DNA of 9,300 nt from an uncultured Sediminibacterium sp. (GCA_937907555.1 CALEST010000325.1:1-9300); one strand, 5' to 3'; counted from the stretch's first letter, positions 1 through 6,285 are shown. Notes: a model not told the origin generated them from the letters alone. Translations and numbers: made by a program.

Positions 1-498
1 TTTAATATTATCAAAAGAAGTGAAAAAATCGGAATTCGCTTAAGAGACCTGCAATCGAAAAACCTGACGCATTTTAAGGGTATTGATTATTTCCCAACAG
101 ATAGCAGCTGGAAAATAAAAGCACAATTTATTAAACCGGCATTTAAGCAGAATATAATAATCAAGAATGCATTGGGTCAGGAAAATCCAACAGAGCTGGC
201 AGGAAAAATAAGGTTTGAATACAAGGGAAATTTTTACACGCTGGATGCCATTTCAGAAGGTGAATATTTGCTGGTGGTAATGGGAGACAACACATCGGGA
301 ACCAGCACCTATGCTGCTGGCAGATTTTTATACATTCCCAAAACAGATGCAGAAAAAGCTGATTTTCATATAGACTTTAATAAGGCTTATAATCCCCCCT
401 GTGTCTTCACTCCTTTTGCTACCTGTCCCATTCCTCCGCCACAGAATATGCTGCCATTTTCGGTTACAGCAGGTGAGAAAATGTATGAACACCATTAA
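1..498 (+). CDS. DUF1684 family protein, 5' end outside window
   Basis: The frame is open from base 1, so the gene starts upstream and only its last 165 residues are visible. The TTG at 172 is internal and is not the start. The visible part matches DUF1684: a HFKGIDYFPTD segment at visible residues 38-48, a G-D-N-T-S-G...TYAAGRFLYIP block around residues 96-113, the hallmark DFNKAYNPPC at residues 125-134, a CPIPPPQN stretch, and a terminal TAGEK. The family's molecular function is unknown to me. Comparison with usual family lengths suggests that a few dozen N-terminal residues, possibly including an export signal, are missing. The TAA stop overlaps the ATG of the next gene by one base (TAATG), which suggests translational coupling. 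Family assignment is fairly secure; function is not assigned. Confidence 0.85.
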   Translation, partial: FNIIKRSEKIGIRLRDLQSKNLTHFKGIDYFPTDSSWKIKAQFIKPAFKQNIIIKNALGQENPTELAGKIRFEYKGNFYTLDAISEGEYLLVVMGDNTSGTSTYAAGRFLYIPKTDAEKADFHIDFNKAYNPPCVFTPFATCPIPPPQNMLPFSVTAGEKMYEHH

Positions 499-809
499 TG
501 CGTAATTTCAAGTTAATGAATGAATTGTTTTACACCTGGCAGGGAGAAGATTTAATTCTGAATGTTTTGGTAACAGCAGGCGCCAAAATGAATCAAGTAG
601 GAAAAATTAAAGGAAATCAATTAAAAATTGCCATTGCAACCCAGCCAGAAAAAGGAAAAGCCACAGCATTTTTAATTGGGTATCTCGCTGAGCTATTTAA
701 AGTATCTAAACAGTCCGTAGAACTCATTTCCGGAGAATTTATTCCCAGTAAAAAAATAAAAATTCATCAACCCAGACATATCCCTTCCTTTATTCAAAAA
801 ACCATTTAA
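498..809 (+). CDS. DUF167 / YggU family protein
   Basis: This small protein of 103 residues has the DUF167 (YggU/C15orf40) pattern: an N-terminal strand LILNVLVTAGAKMNQV, then LKIAIATQPEKGKATAFLIGYLAELF (residues 42-67), where the P-x-x-G-K-A-x-x-x-L-I signature is clear. A V-E-L-I-S-G-E segment with K-K-I-K-I follows. The family is a compact alpha/beta cytosolic fold without an established biochemical role. The ATG at 498 overlaps the preceding stop. A second in-frame ATG at 516 (residue 7) would still keep the whole domain and cannot be excluded, but the one-base overlap favours the first. Only one base separates its stop from the next ATG, so it is probably co-transcribed with both neighbours. 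The tail from about residue 84 is basic and probably outside the core fold. Confidence 0.85.
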   Translation: MRNFKLMNELFYTWQGEDLILNVLVTAGAKMNQVGKIKGNQLKIAIATQPEKGKATAFLIGYLAELFKVSKQSVELISGEFIPSKKIKIHQPRHIPSFIQKTI

Positions 810-810
810 A

Positions 811-1326
811 ATGAAAACGATACTCAGCCTGATTGCCCTTTTCTTCAGCTTGAAGATATTGGCACAAACACCGGAAGAAAAACTATCTGCTGCAGGCATA
901 TTATTGCCTTCAGTTTCTAGCCCTGTTGCCAACTATGTAAATGCAGTAAGAACAGGGAACCTGATATTTCTTTCCGGAAAGGGGCCTTCTGACCCTCAGG
1001 GAAAATATATTACAGGAAAATTGGGAGCAGACCTAAGTATAGAGCAAGGATATGCTGCTGCCAGATTAACCGCTATCAATCAGTTGGCAGCATTAAAAAA
1101 AGAATTAGGCGAACTAAGTAAAATTAAAAGAATTGTAAAAGTACTGGGCTTGGTTAACAGTGCTTCAGACTTTTATGACCAACCCAAAGTAATGAACGGG
1201 TTTTCCGACTTAATGGTTTTGGCTTTAGGTGAAAAAGGGAAGCATGCCCGTTCCGCAATTGGAACCAACACCCTTCCCTTTAATATGGCCGTTGAAGTAG
1301 AATTGATTGTTGAAATAACCGATTAA
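811..1326 (+). CDS. Exported RidA/YjgF-like protein
   Basis: A 171-residue member of the RidA/YjgF/YER057c/UK114 superfamily, closest in pattern to the subgroup of about 150-residue 'endoribonuclease L-PSP-like' proteins. It reads APVANYVNAVRTGNLIFLSG in outline near residues 37-56, then GKLGADLSIEQGYAAAR, NSASDFYDQPKVMNG and HARSAIGTNTLP. Arg147 in the ARS motif matches the Arg that binds the substrate carboxylate in E. coli RidA (Arg105). True RidA deaminates reactive enamine/imine intermediates from PLP enzymes; whether this subgroup does so is not established. Unlike most relatives, it has a signal peptide: MKT, a hydrophobic run, and a likely cut at Ala18|Gln19, implying a periplasmic protein. 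It lies one base after the DUF167 gene. Its stop overlaps by four bases the stop of the convergent dehydrogenase. Family is secure; substrate unknown. Confidence 0.88.
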   Translation: MKTILSLIALFFSLKILAQTPEEKLSAAGILLPSVSSPVANYVNAVRTGNLIFLSGKGPSDPQGKYITGKLGADLSIEQGYAAARLTAINQLAALKKELGELSKIKRIVKVLGLVNSASDFYDQPKVMNGFSDLMVLALGEKGKHARSAIGTNTLPFNMAVEVELIVEITD

Positions 1327-2366
1327 AGGGTTTTCATATCCAACACAAACCGGTACTTCACATCGGATTTAATAACGCGCTCATATGCTTTGTTAATTTC
1401 CTGTACCGGAATCAATTCAATATCGGAATAAATATTATGGGCTGCACAGTAATCAAGCATTTCCTGCGTTTCAGCAATTCCACCAATCATGGAACCGATA
1501 ATGCTTCTTCGCTTTGAAATTAATTTAGCTGCACTGTAAGCTGATTCCTCTGGAGGTATCCCAACAATCAGCATTTTCCCATCTAATGTAAGCAGATCCA
1601 GAAATTTATTCATATCGTGCTTGGCAGCGACTGTATTCAGAATAAAATCAAATTTCCCTTTCAGGGCTTTCATTTGTGCCGGATCTGTTGACAAGGCAAA
1701 ATGATGTGCACCTAGTTTTTTTGCATCTGCTTCTTTGGAAGGGGAAGTACTTAGCATCGTAACTTCTGCACCAAATGAAGCGGCAAACTTTACAGCCATA
1801 TGCCCTAATCCGCCTAATCCAAGAACGGCCACTTTATGCCCCTTCCCTACACCAGCAAATTTTAATGGAGAGTAAGTGGTAATCCCTGCGCACAATAAAG
1901 GAGCCACCCCTGCTAAATTCTCTTTCTGAGGAATATGCAAAGTGTATTTTTCATCAATTACATAACAATTAGAATACCCACCATAGGTTGGTGTTTGCTT
2001 ATCCCGGTAATACCCATTGTAGGTAGGAACCATCCCCTCTTCGCAGTATTGTTCTAATCCTGTTTTACAAGGATTGCAGGTTCTGCAGGAATCTACAAAT
2101 ACGCCAACACCGGCAATATCCCCTACTTTAAACTTGGTTACAGATTCCCCCACCTGAACCACTTTACCAACAATTTCATGACCGGGTACTACCGGATAAA
2201 TGGCTGCCCCCCATTCACCTCTTGCCGTATGAATATCAGAGTGACAAATACCACAATATAAAATATCAATTAACACATCAGATGTGCCTAATGACTTTCT
2301 ATTGAATTCGAGTGGTACAATTTCGCTGTCTTTGCTGGTTGCACCATATCCTTTTGCTTGTATCAT
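1323..2366 (-). CDS. Zinc-dependent NADP-type alcohol dehydrogenase (YahK/CAD-like)
   Basis: A 347-residue medium-chain dehydrogenase/reductase of the cinnamyl-alcohol-dehydrogenase/YahK type, a cytosolic enzyme interconverting aldehydes and primary alcohols. Visible residues: catalytic zinc ligands Cys41 (GICHSD), His63-Glu64 (PGHE) and Cys159 (LLCAGIT); structural zinc ligands Cys94, Cys97, Cys100 and Cys108; and the Rossmann loop GLGGLG at 183-188. The segment LSTSPSK at 205-211 is the Ser-Thr-Ser type seen in NADP(H)-preferring members, so NADPH use is inferred. Family-typical length and no missing catalytic residue suggest an intact enzyme. Its ATG lies five bases after the DinB-like gene's stop, making it the last gene of a minus-strand operon. 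It converges tail to tail with the RidA-like gene, sharing four bases (TTAA). The physiological substrate cannot be read from sequence. Confidence 0.93.
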   Translation of the reverse strand: MIQAKGYGATSKDSEIVPLEFNRKSLGTSDVLIDILYCGICHSDIHTARGEWGAAIYPVVPGHEIVGKVVQVGESVTKFKVGDIAGVGVFVDSCRTCNPCKTGLEQYCEEGMVPTYNGYYRDKQTPTYGGYSNCYVIDEKYTLHIPQKENLAGVAPLLCAGITTYSPLKFAGVGKGHKVAVLGLGGLGHMAVKFAASFGAEVTMLSTSPSKEADAKKLGAHHFALSTDPAQMKALKGKFDFILNTVAAKHDMNKFLDLLTLDGKMLIVGIPPEESAYSAAKLISKRRSIIGSMIGGIAETQEMLDYCAAHNIYSDIELIPVQEINKAYERVIKSDVKYRFVLDMKTL

Positions 2367-2371
2367 TTTCT

Positions 2372-2827
2372 TTATTTTATTATGTCCTTTATAATGGCCA
2401 GATGATGTGCCGTATGTATCCTAAGCATTTTAAGTGCTGTCTTTTGATTGAGTTTTCCAAAGAAAGGATGCACAAAAAACTGATTGGGCTGCAATGTAGT
2501 AAAAACTGCCAGACTGTTTTTTGTTTGTTCAATGGTTGCATGAATTTTGTCAACATCAAATGCTTCAACAGGTCTTACTTGCCGGGGCGCTTTAGCTACA
2601 CCTCTTGGAAATTTATTGAATGTAAAAGCAATCCAACGCTTTAAATTGAATTGATATTGGTATCCGGCCGGATCAGACATATCCATCGCTTTTACAATCT
2701 GATTGATGACCAGCAAGCAATGATCAATATGCCAGCCTACATTTACAGCAGAAATTTTGGGATTCAACTTTTCTGCATCTGGTACAAATGCTTCCAGCTC
2801 AACAATTAATTGCTGCAATGATTCCAT
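2372..2827 (-). CDS. DinB/DUF1569-like putative metal-binding protein
   Basis: A 151-residue, probably all-helical protein of the DinB-like four-helix bundle superfamily, most like DUF1569. Support comes from His33 and His36 in GWHIDHCLL (helix 2 position) and the C-terminal R-I-HTAHHL segment with His138, His141 and His142. Together these form the His set that holds a divalent metal in this fold. A K-x-P-R-x-V-R-P loop lies in the middle (residues 79-86), and PFFGKLNQ precedes the last helix, as is common in DUF1569. Members are cytosolic; some relatives are thiol transferases, but no activity can be assigned here. No signal peptide is present. It starts one base after the YCII gene's stop and ends five bases before the dehydrogenase, so it is almost certainly co-transcribed with both. 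Confidence 0.75.
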   Translation of the reverse strand: MESLQQLIVELEAFVPDAEKLNPKISAVNVGWHIDHCLLVINQIVKAMDMSDPAGYQYQFNLKRWIAFTFNKFPRGVAKAPRQVRPVEAFDVDKIHATIEQTKNSLAVFTTLQPNQFFVHPFFGKLNQKTALKMLRIHTAHHLAIIKDIIK

Positions 2828-2828
2828 G

Positions 2829-3278
2829 TTAAAAATTTTTCTTTGTTATTTTTTCAACATTGGGCAAATAGGTTGCCAATGCAGCCGAGCCATACCAGGG
2901 AAAATATTCCGCATCCAATAATCCGGCGTTTACTGCAGGGTCTGTTTTCAATAACTTTTCCGCTTCTTCTTTATTGGCAACATTGAGAATAAAAATACCC
3001 CGATACAATTTGTCATTTTTACCAATGGGACCGGCTACCACTAATTTTTCTGCCTTTACCATTACATTCATATTGCTCATATGTCCGGCAAAACAGCTAT
3101 CTATGAATTTTTTATCCTGAGTAGTATTGGTTCCCGTTTTCAATATTACAAGCATATACTGTTTCATTCCATAATCATCCGCAGCCAGTTTTTTAGCTAA
3201 AGACTCATCATATACAGAAGATTGTGCCATTAGGCTTACCGAGAACCAAGTCCCGATTAAAAATAAAATGCATCTCAT
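2829..3278 (-). CDS. Secreted YCII-domain protein
   Basis: A 149-residue protein with an N-terminal signal peptide (MRC, hydrophobic core, likely cut at Ala18|Gln19) followed by a YCII-related domain of the dimeric alpha/beta barrel (ferredoxin-like) type. Domain signs are YMLVILKTG at 41-49, His66 in FAGHMSNM, LVVAGPIG at 79-86, RGIFILNV at 93-100, an E-E-A helix, DPAVNAGL at 113-120 and a terminal PWYGSA. The His and the Asp of the DPA motif are the polar residues expected in the YCII active-site pocket. Most YCII proteins are small and cytosolic, and few have a known reaction. Its start overlaps the glycosidase stop (ATGA), and its stop is one base before the DinB-like gene. Domain call is fairly secure; function unknown. 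Confidence 0.8.
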   Translation of the reverse strand: MRCILFLIGTWFSVSLMAQSSVYDESLAKKLAADDYGMKQYMLVILKTGTNTTQDKKFIDSCFAGHMSNMNVMVKAEKLVVAGPIGKNDKLYRGIFILNVANKEEAEKLLKTDPAVNAGLLDAEYFPWYGSAALATYLPNVEKITKKNF

Positions 3279-4417
3279 TTGTACAAGTTTAGTTGCTGAA
3301 CTTTATTGCCAAAAATGAATTTATCGGAAATATATAGTTTGTAAAAATCCATAAATGCAGGGTCCCGACCTACCGGAATAAAGTGATCCTGAGAGGGTGC
3401 AAAACGATATTGTCCTGTACCATTTACCAAACCTCCGTCCCTCCAAAGATGTACATAAGAAATGGCATGATTCCCAATTCCTTTCATGAGCTTTTTAGTA
3501 AACCATTCAGGATAAGGGATATTCATAAATCCGGTTTCAGCCAGTGCCGGCAACTTTTTTCGCTCCTTAGATAACTTGGTAAGAATCGACAATCGCTTAT
3601 CGAGGGTTGTTTCAAAATCACTGTTATTGGAAGGGTCCCCGTATTGATAAAAATCAAAACTCATGATATCAACATAATCATCGCCGGGATAATACTGTAA
3701 AAACTGTGCTTCATTCTCGAACTTCTCCGGATTGTAAGCAAACAATAAATGATTAAGCTGTTTTATCTTGGTTAAATAATCAAAAGTAAATTTCCACAGG
3801 GATTTATATTCTTCCGGAGTACAAACATTCTGACACCACCAGAACCAGTTGCCGGTTAGTTCATGAAAAGGCCTGAAAATAACAGGAATAAATTCTCCCC
3901 CAGGTGTTTTTAAATCCGATAGAAAACCGGCAATTTTATCGAGCCAGTTTTTGTATTTATCATGCATACTACCACCCGGAATAATGGCCGAAACCGCATT
4001 GCCTGAAATGTCCCAGGCATTTTTACCTGTAACCGGATTGTTTGCATGCCAGCTGATGGTAATAACACCACCACGTTCATATCCTTCCCGAATAAATGTT
4101 TTCATTTTTTGAAAAGGCACACTATCCAGATTGTAGTTTGCATCCAACTCCAGGTCTCCCAATTCCCAACCGTACATGGCCGGATATTCACCTACCGCAT
4201 CCTGCACACAGCTTTTCCCTGGTATATACTCCCAGCCAAGGCCGTATGCCAGGTCATCCTGATGCCCGAAAAGAATACCCTGTGGCAAAATCCTGAATAA
4301 GTTATTGTACAGTTTTACAGTTTGCAAACTGGCTTTGGGATTGGCTGTACGATATTCCTGGGCAAACATAGTAATGGGGTAACTAATAAAAAGAGTCAAA
4401 AAAATCAGCAATCGCAT
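3275..4417 (-). CDS. Secreted GH26 glycoside hydrolase, probable beta-mannanase
   Basis: A 380-residue enzyme (from the ATG at 4417) of glycoside hydrolase family 26, whose members mainly cleave beta-1,4-mannan by a retaining mechanism. The (beta/alpha)8 catalytic domain fills the protein: GILFGHQDD near 47-55, a TISWHANNP segment near 120-128, FRPFHELTGNWFWW with the acid/base Glu186 after His185, a long middle section ending in DIMSFDFYQYGD, and LAETGF with the nucleophile Glu294. Both catalytic Glu residues are present. A signal peptide of about 19 residues ends Ala19|Gln20, so the enzyme is exported; no lipobox or carbohydrate-binding module is seen. I chose ATG 4417 over the in-frame TTG at 4435 because it begins directly with the signal peptide. 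No SusC/SusD genes adjoin it, so it is not in a visible polysaccharide-utilisation locus. It leads a four-gene operon. Mannan is the likely, not proven, substrate. Confidence 0.88.
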   Translation of the reverse strand: MRLLIFLTLFISYPITMFAQEYRTANPKASLQTVKLYNNLFRILPQGILFGHQDDLAYGLGWEYIPGKSCVQDAVGEYPAMYGWELGDLELDANYNLDSVPFQKMKTFIREGYERGGVITISWHANNPVTGKNAWDISGNAVSAIIPGGSMHDKYKNWLDKIAGFLSDLKTPGGEFIPVIFRPFHELTGNWFWWCQNVCTPEEYKSLWKFTFDYLTKIKQLNHLLFAYNPEKFENEAQFLQYYPGDDYVDIMSFDFYQYGDPSNNSDFETTLDKRLSILTKLSKERKKLPALAETGFMNIPYPEWFTKKLMKGIGNHAISYVHLWRDGGLVNGTGQYRFAPSQDHFIPVGRDPAFMDFYKLYISDKFIFGNKVQQLNLYK

Positions 4418-4494
4418 GGTTGAAAGTTGAAGCAACTCAATTTAGCCAATAAAACTTAATCTACTATACTTACCCGGATTAACAGCTTAGAGGG

Positions 4495-4530
4495 AAATAA
4501 AAAAGGTCCCGAGTAAAACTCGAGACCTTT
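4495..4530 (-). terminator. Intrinsic terminator of the tRNA-Val gene
   Basis: Read on the minus strand, a 12-bp stem (arms 4519-4530 and 4502-4513) closes a five-base loop and is followed by six T, one A and three more T. The one imperfect pair is a G-U wobble when transcribed from the minus strand but a C-A mismatch from the plus strand, so the hairpin is oriented for the tRNA. It begins directly after the tRNA's discriminator and one further base. Confidence 0.85.
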
Positions 4531-4531
4531 G

Positions 4532-4606
4532 TGGGAGCACACGGGTTCGAACCGCGGACCCTCTGCTTGTAAGGCAGATGCTCTAAACCAACTGAGCTAT
4601 GCTCCC
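4532..4606 (-). tRNA. tRNA-Val (anticodon UAC)
   Basis: The minus strand folds into a standard 75-nt cloverleaf. The 7-bp acceptor stem is GGGAGCA with TGCTCCC, the D arm is GCTC/GAGC, the anticodon stem is TCTGC/GCAGA around the loop CTTACAA, the variable loop is GGGTC, and the T arm is CGCGG-TTCGAAC-CCGTG with one G-U pair. The loop gives anticodon TAC (UAC), which reads valine codons GUA/GUG and possibly others by wobble. The discriminator is A. CCA is not encoded and must be added by the nucleotidyltransferase. The gene has its own promoter and terminator. A spurious open frame runs across it on the same strand. Confidence 0.96.
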
Positions 4607-4622
4607 TAATTGTTTGGGAGTG

Positions 4623-4652
4623 CAAAAATAGGGTCTGAAATGTAAACAGCAA
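4623..4652 (-). promoter_or_regulatory. Bacteroidota-type promoter of tRNA-Val
   Basis: On the minus strand a perfect TAnnTTTG box (TATTTTTG, 4630-4623) is preceded after 19 bases by TTG (4652-4650). This matches the primary-sigma consensus of Bacteroidota (-33 TTG, -7 TAnnTTTG). Transcription would begin around 4617-4619, about a dozen bases before the mature tRNA end at 4606. The position directly before a tRNA makes it credible. Confidence 0.72.
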
Positions 4653-4724
4653 AAAAAAATCTATTTTTTTCAAAACAAATTTTCATTTTTCTTTAAATCA
4701 GTAGCGATTCTATAATTTTACTGC

Positions 4725-5030
4725 ATGTCGAATGTTTACTCTTCCAATAATCCTCAAATCTGGGAGTCCCCTGTTGCAGATACCGATACGCTAACTACCG
4801 ATCAGTATAGCTTGATTGTATGGAATGACGAAGTCAATACATTTGAATGGGTAATTGAGACCCTAATAGAAATTTGCGGACATACGCTTGAACAAGCGGA
4901 ACAATGTGCCATGTTTATACATTACAAAGGCAAATACGCAGTAAAAAAAGGCGATTACGACACATTAAAACCAATGTGCAATAGCATTACAGAAAGAGGT
5001 ATTGGCGCTACAGTAGAACTGAATTCTTAA
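4725..5030 (+). CDS. clpS: ClpS, ATP-dependent Clp protease adaptor
   Basis: A 101-residue ClpS, the N-recognin that hands proteins with destabilising N-terminal residues to a Hsp100-Clp protease in the cytosol. The core runs from about residue 26: YSLIVWNDEVNTFEWV, then CGHTLEQAEQCAMFIHYKGK, and GATVEL at the end. Asn34, Asp35 and His66 match the residues that hold the substrate alpha-amino group in E. coli ClpS. The hydrophobic gatekeeper position, Met40 in E. coli, is Phe40 here. The N-terminal 25 residues are the flexible arm that engages the ATPase. In Bacteroidota the partner is probably ClpC rather than ClpA, an inference not testable in this window. It is divergent from tRNA-Val and its TAA overlaps the aat ATG by one base, tying adaptor and transferase into one operon. 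Confidence 0.95.
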   Translation: MSNVYSSNNPQIWESPVADTDTLTTDQYSLIVWNDEVNTFEWVIETLIEICGHTLEQAEQCAMFIHYKGKYAVKKGDYDTLKPMCNSITERGIGATVELNS

Positions 5031-5668
5031 TGCATATTCTTTCCTCCAAATTATTGTTTCCTCCTGTTGAAGATGCATTGGAGGATGGCTTATTGGCTAT
5101 TGGTGGCGATTTATCTACAGAACGATTAAAACTGGCTTACCAGCAGGGTATTTTTCCGTGGTACGAGGGAAGCACCTCACTTTGGTGGAGCCCTGACCCC
5201 CGATTCGTATTGTTTCCCGAAAAATTATTGGTAAGCAAAAGCATGAAGCAGGTGATAAAAAGAAATGAATTTGTTTTTTCAATGAACGCATCCTTTGCAG
5301 AAGTAATACATCAATGCAAAGTAAATAAACGACCAGGGCAACTAGGCACCTGGATAACGGATGAGGTAGAAACTGCCTATACAGCATTGCATAAACAAGG
5401 TTTAGCCATTTCTGCAGAAGCCTGGAAAAACAATACACTGGTAGGAGGATTATACGGAATCAGGATGGGCAAATTGTTTTTTGGAGAAAGTATGTTCAGT
5501 CTGGTTTCCAATGCCAGCAAGTTTGCTTTTATTCAATTGGTATCTCAATTAATAAAGGAAGAAGTGGTGTTAATAGATTGTCAGGTATATACAGAACACT
5601 TAGAAAGTCTGGGTGCTGAAATGATTTCCCGAAAAGAGTTTCAAACATATCTGCATCAATATCTTTAG
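5030..5668 (+). CDS. aat: Leucyl/phenylalanyl-tRNA--protein transferase
   Basis: A 212-residue L/F-transferase, the cytosolic enzyme that adds Leu or Phe from aminoacyl-tRNA to proteins with N-terminal Arg or Lys, creating N-degrons for ClpS. The family blocks appear in order: FPPVEDALEDGLLAIGGDLS (9-28), QQGIFPWY (38-45), WWSPDPR (52-58), GTWIT (106-110), LVGGLYGI (137-144), FFGESMFS with Glu153 (150-157), NASK (161-164) and LIDCQV with Gln185 (181-186). Glu153 and Gln185 correspond to E. coli Glu156 and Gln188, residues tied to catalysis. The segment usually read as AHSVEVW is AISAEAW here (126-132), so a well-conserved His is Ile. Length is close to other Bacteroidota members and shorter than E. 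coli. Start overlaps the clpS stop; the stop overlaps the convergent DUF4294 gene by four bases. Confidence 0.95.
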   Translation: MHILSSKLLFPPVEDALEDGLLAIGGDLSTERLKLAYQQGIFPWYEGSTSLWWSPDPRFVLFPEKLLVSKSMKQVIKRNEFVFSMNASFAEVIHQCKVNKRPGQLGTWITDEVETAYTALHKQGLAISAEAWKNNTLVGGLYGIRMGKLFFGESMFSLVSNASKFAFIQLVSQLIKEEVVLIDCQVYTEHLESLGAEMISRKEFQTYLHQYL

Positions 5669-6285
5669 CCCGGGTAGCCGTACATGCGCGCCACATCCCT
5701 CACTATTTTTTCCATTTCTGCATCTTTTGTCCCTGGATCATAAGGCTGCTTTAGGTTACTACCAAAAACGAAAGCTACGGTTTGCCAGAATGCAGCTGTC
5801 ATAAAACCTTTGTATTCCTCAATAATTTCATAACAGTTGTTTCCGGTTTCACGGTTTATCAACTTCATTAATACCCTCCCCTGATAAACAGACAATTTGG
5901 TCAGTTGATCTGTAAATTGTTTTTTCATTTCCTTTTCCCGGGAACGGATAATTTTCCTTCGCATCTGCTTATCTGAAACATTTACCAGCTGCAGATTGAT
6001 TTCATTTATTATACGGGAAGCGGCTTTTGCATAAGGATAAGTTACATAGACCGCATTTCTCAATCGGGTCCACTCCGCCCAATATTTTCTACCAGCTGCA
6101 TTCAGTTTCCCTATCACTTCAACAGAGGGAAGCCAGGACTCTCCTATTGTATCTCCTTCGGGTGTAATATAAGCATATACCCGAACCGTATCATAAATGC
6201 CTTTGTCCTGTGCTTTTAACAGTCCAGTGCAGCAAAAACTGCAAATCAGCAGGATGACAGGGATATATTTGGTGCCCATTAACAT
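5665..6285 (-). CDS. Secreted DUF4294 family protein
   Basis: A 206-residue protein of the DUF4294 family, of unknown function and known to me mainly from Bacteroidota. It begins with a signal peptide (hydrophobic residues about 8-24, likely cut at Ala25|Gln26). Three cysteines lie in that hydrophobic region without a proper lipobox, so it is more likely a soluble periplasmic protein than a lipoprotein. The mature part is helical and charged, with R-L-R-N-A-V-Y-V-T-YPYAKAA at 74-89, the family block VYQGRVLMKLINRETG at 133-148, FWQTVAFVFGSNLKQPYDP at 166-184 and a terminal YGYPG. A second in-frame ATG two codons later is possible. It follows ccmF by 66 nt on the same strand, so co-transcription is possible but not certain. 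Confidence 0.85.
   Translation of the reverse strand: MLMGTKYIPVILLICSFCCTGLLKAQDKGIYDTVRVYAYITPEGDTIGESWLPSVEVIGKLNAAGRKYWAEWTRLRNAVYVTYPYAKAASRIINEINLQLVNVSDKQMRRKIIRSREKEMKKQFTDQLTKLSVYQGRVLMKLINRETGNNCYEIIEEYKGFMTAAFWQTVAFVFGSNLKQPYDPGTKDAEMEKIVRDVARMYGYPG

Noticed and set aside
172..498. Short plus-strand gene starting at TTG 172
   Set aside because: The frame is open upstream to base 1, and the DUF1684 domain also begins upstream, so 172 is internal.
2312..2644. 110-residue plus-strand open frame
   Set aside because: Antisense to the DinB-like and dehydrogenase genes; low-complexity, Cys/Phe-rich translation without domain signs.
4418..4435. Six-residue N-terminal extension of the GH26 gene from TTG 4435
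   Set aside because: The ATG at 4417 starts exactly at a normal signal peptide; the extension only adds residues before it.
4418..4494. Promoter of the GH26 operon
   Set aside because: The intergenic space should hold it, but the best -7 candidate (TAAGTTTT on the minus strand) lacks the final G and has no TTG at proper spacing.
4532..4606. tRNA-Val as an integration (attachment) site
   Set aside because: No integrase gene, no repeated tRNA fragment and no shift in gene type are seen on either side.
4479..4673. 64-residue minus-strand open frame over the tRNA region
   Set aside because: It reads straight through tRNA-Val, its promoter and its terminator. The REHSSVGLEH...GSNPC peptide is the familiar translation of a tRNA sequence, not a gene.
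4692..4720. Possible clpS promoter (TTT-N18-TAATTTTA)
   Set aside because: Both boxes miss the consensus G, and the start site would fall on the ATG itself. Too weak to call, although a leaderless clpS transcript is possible.
5115..5438. 107-residue minus-strand open frame
   Set aside because: Antisense to aat, whose conserved motifs fix the true coding frame.
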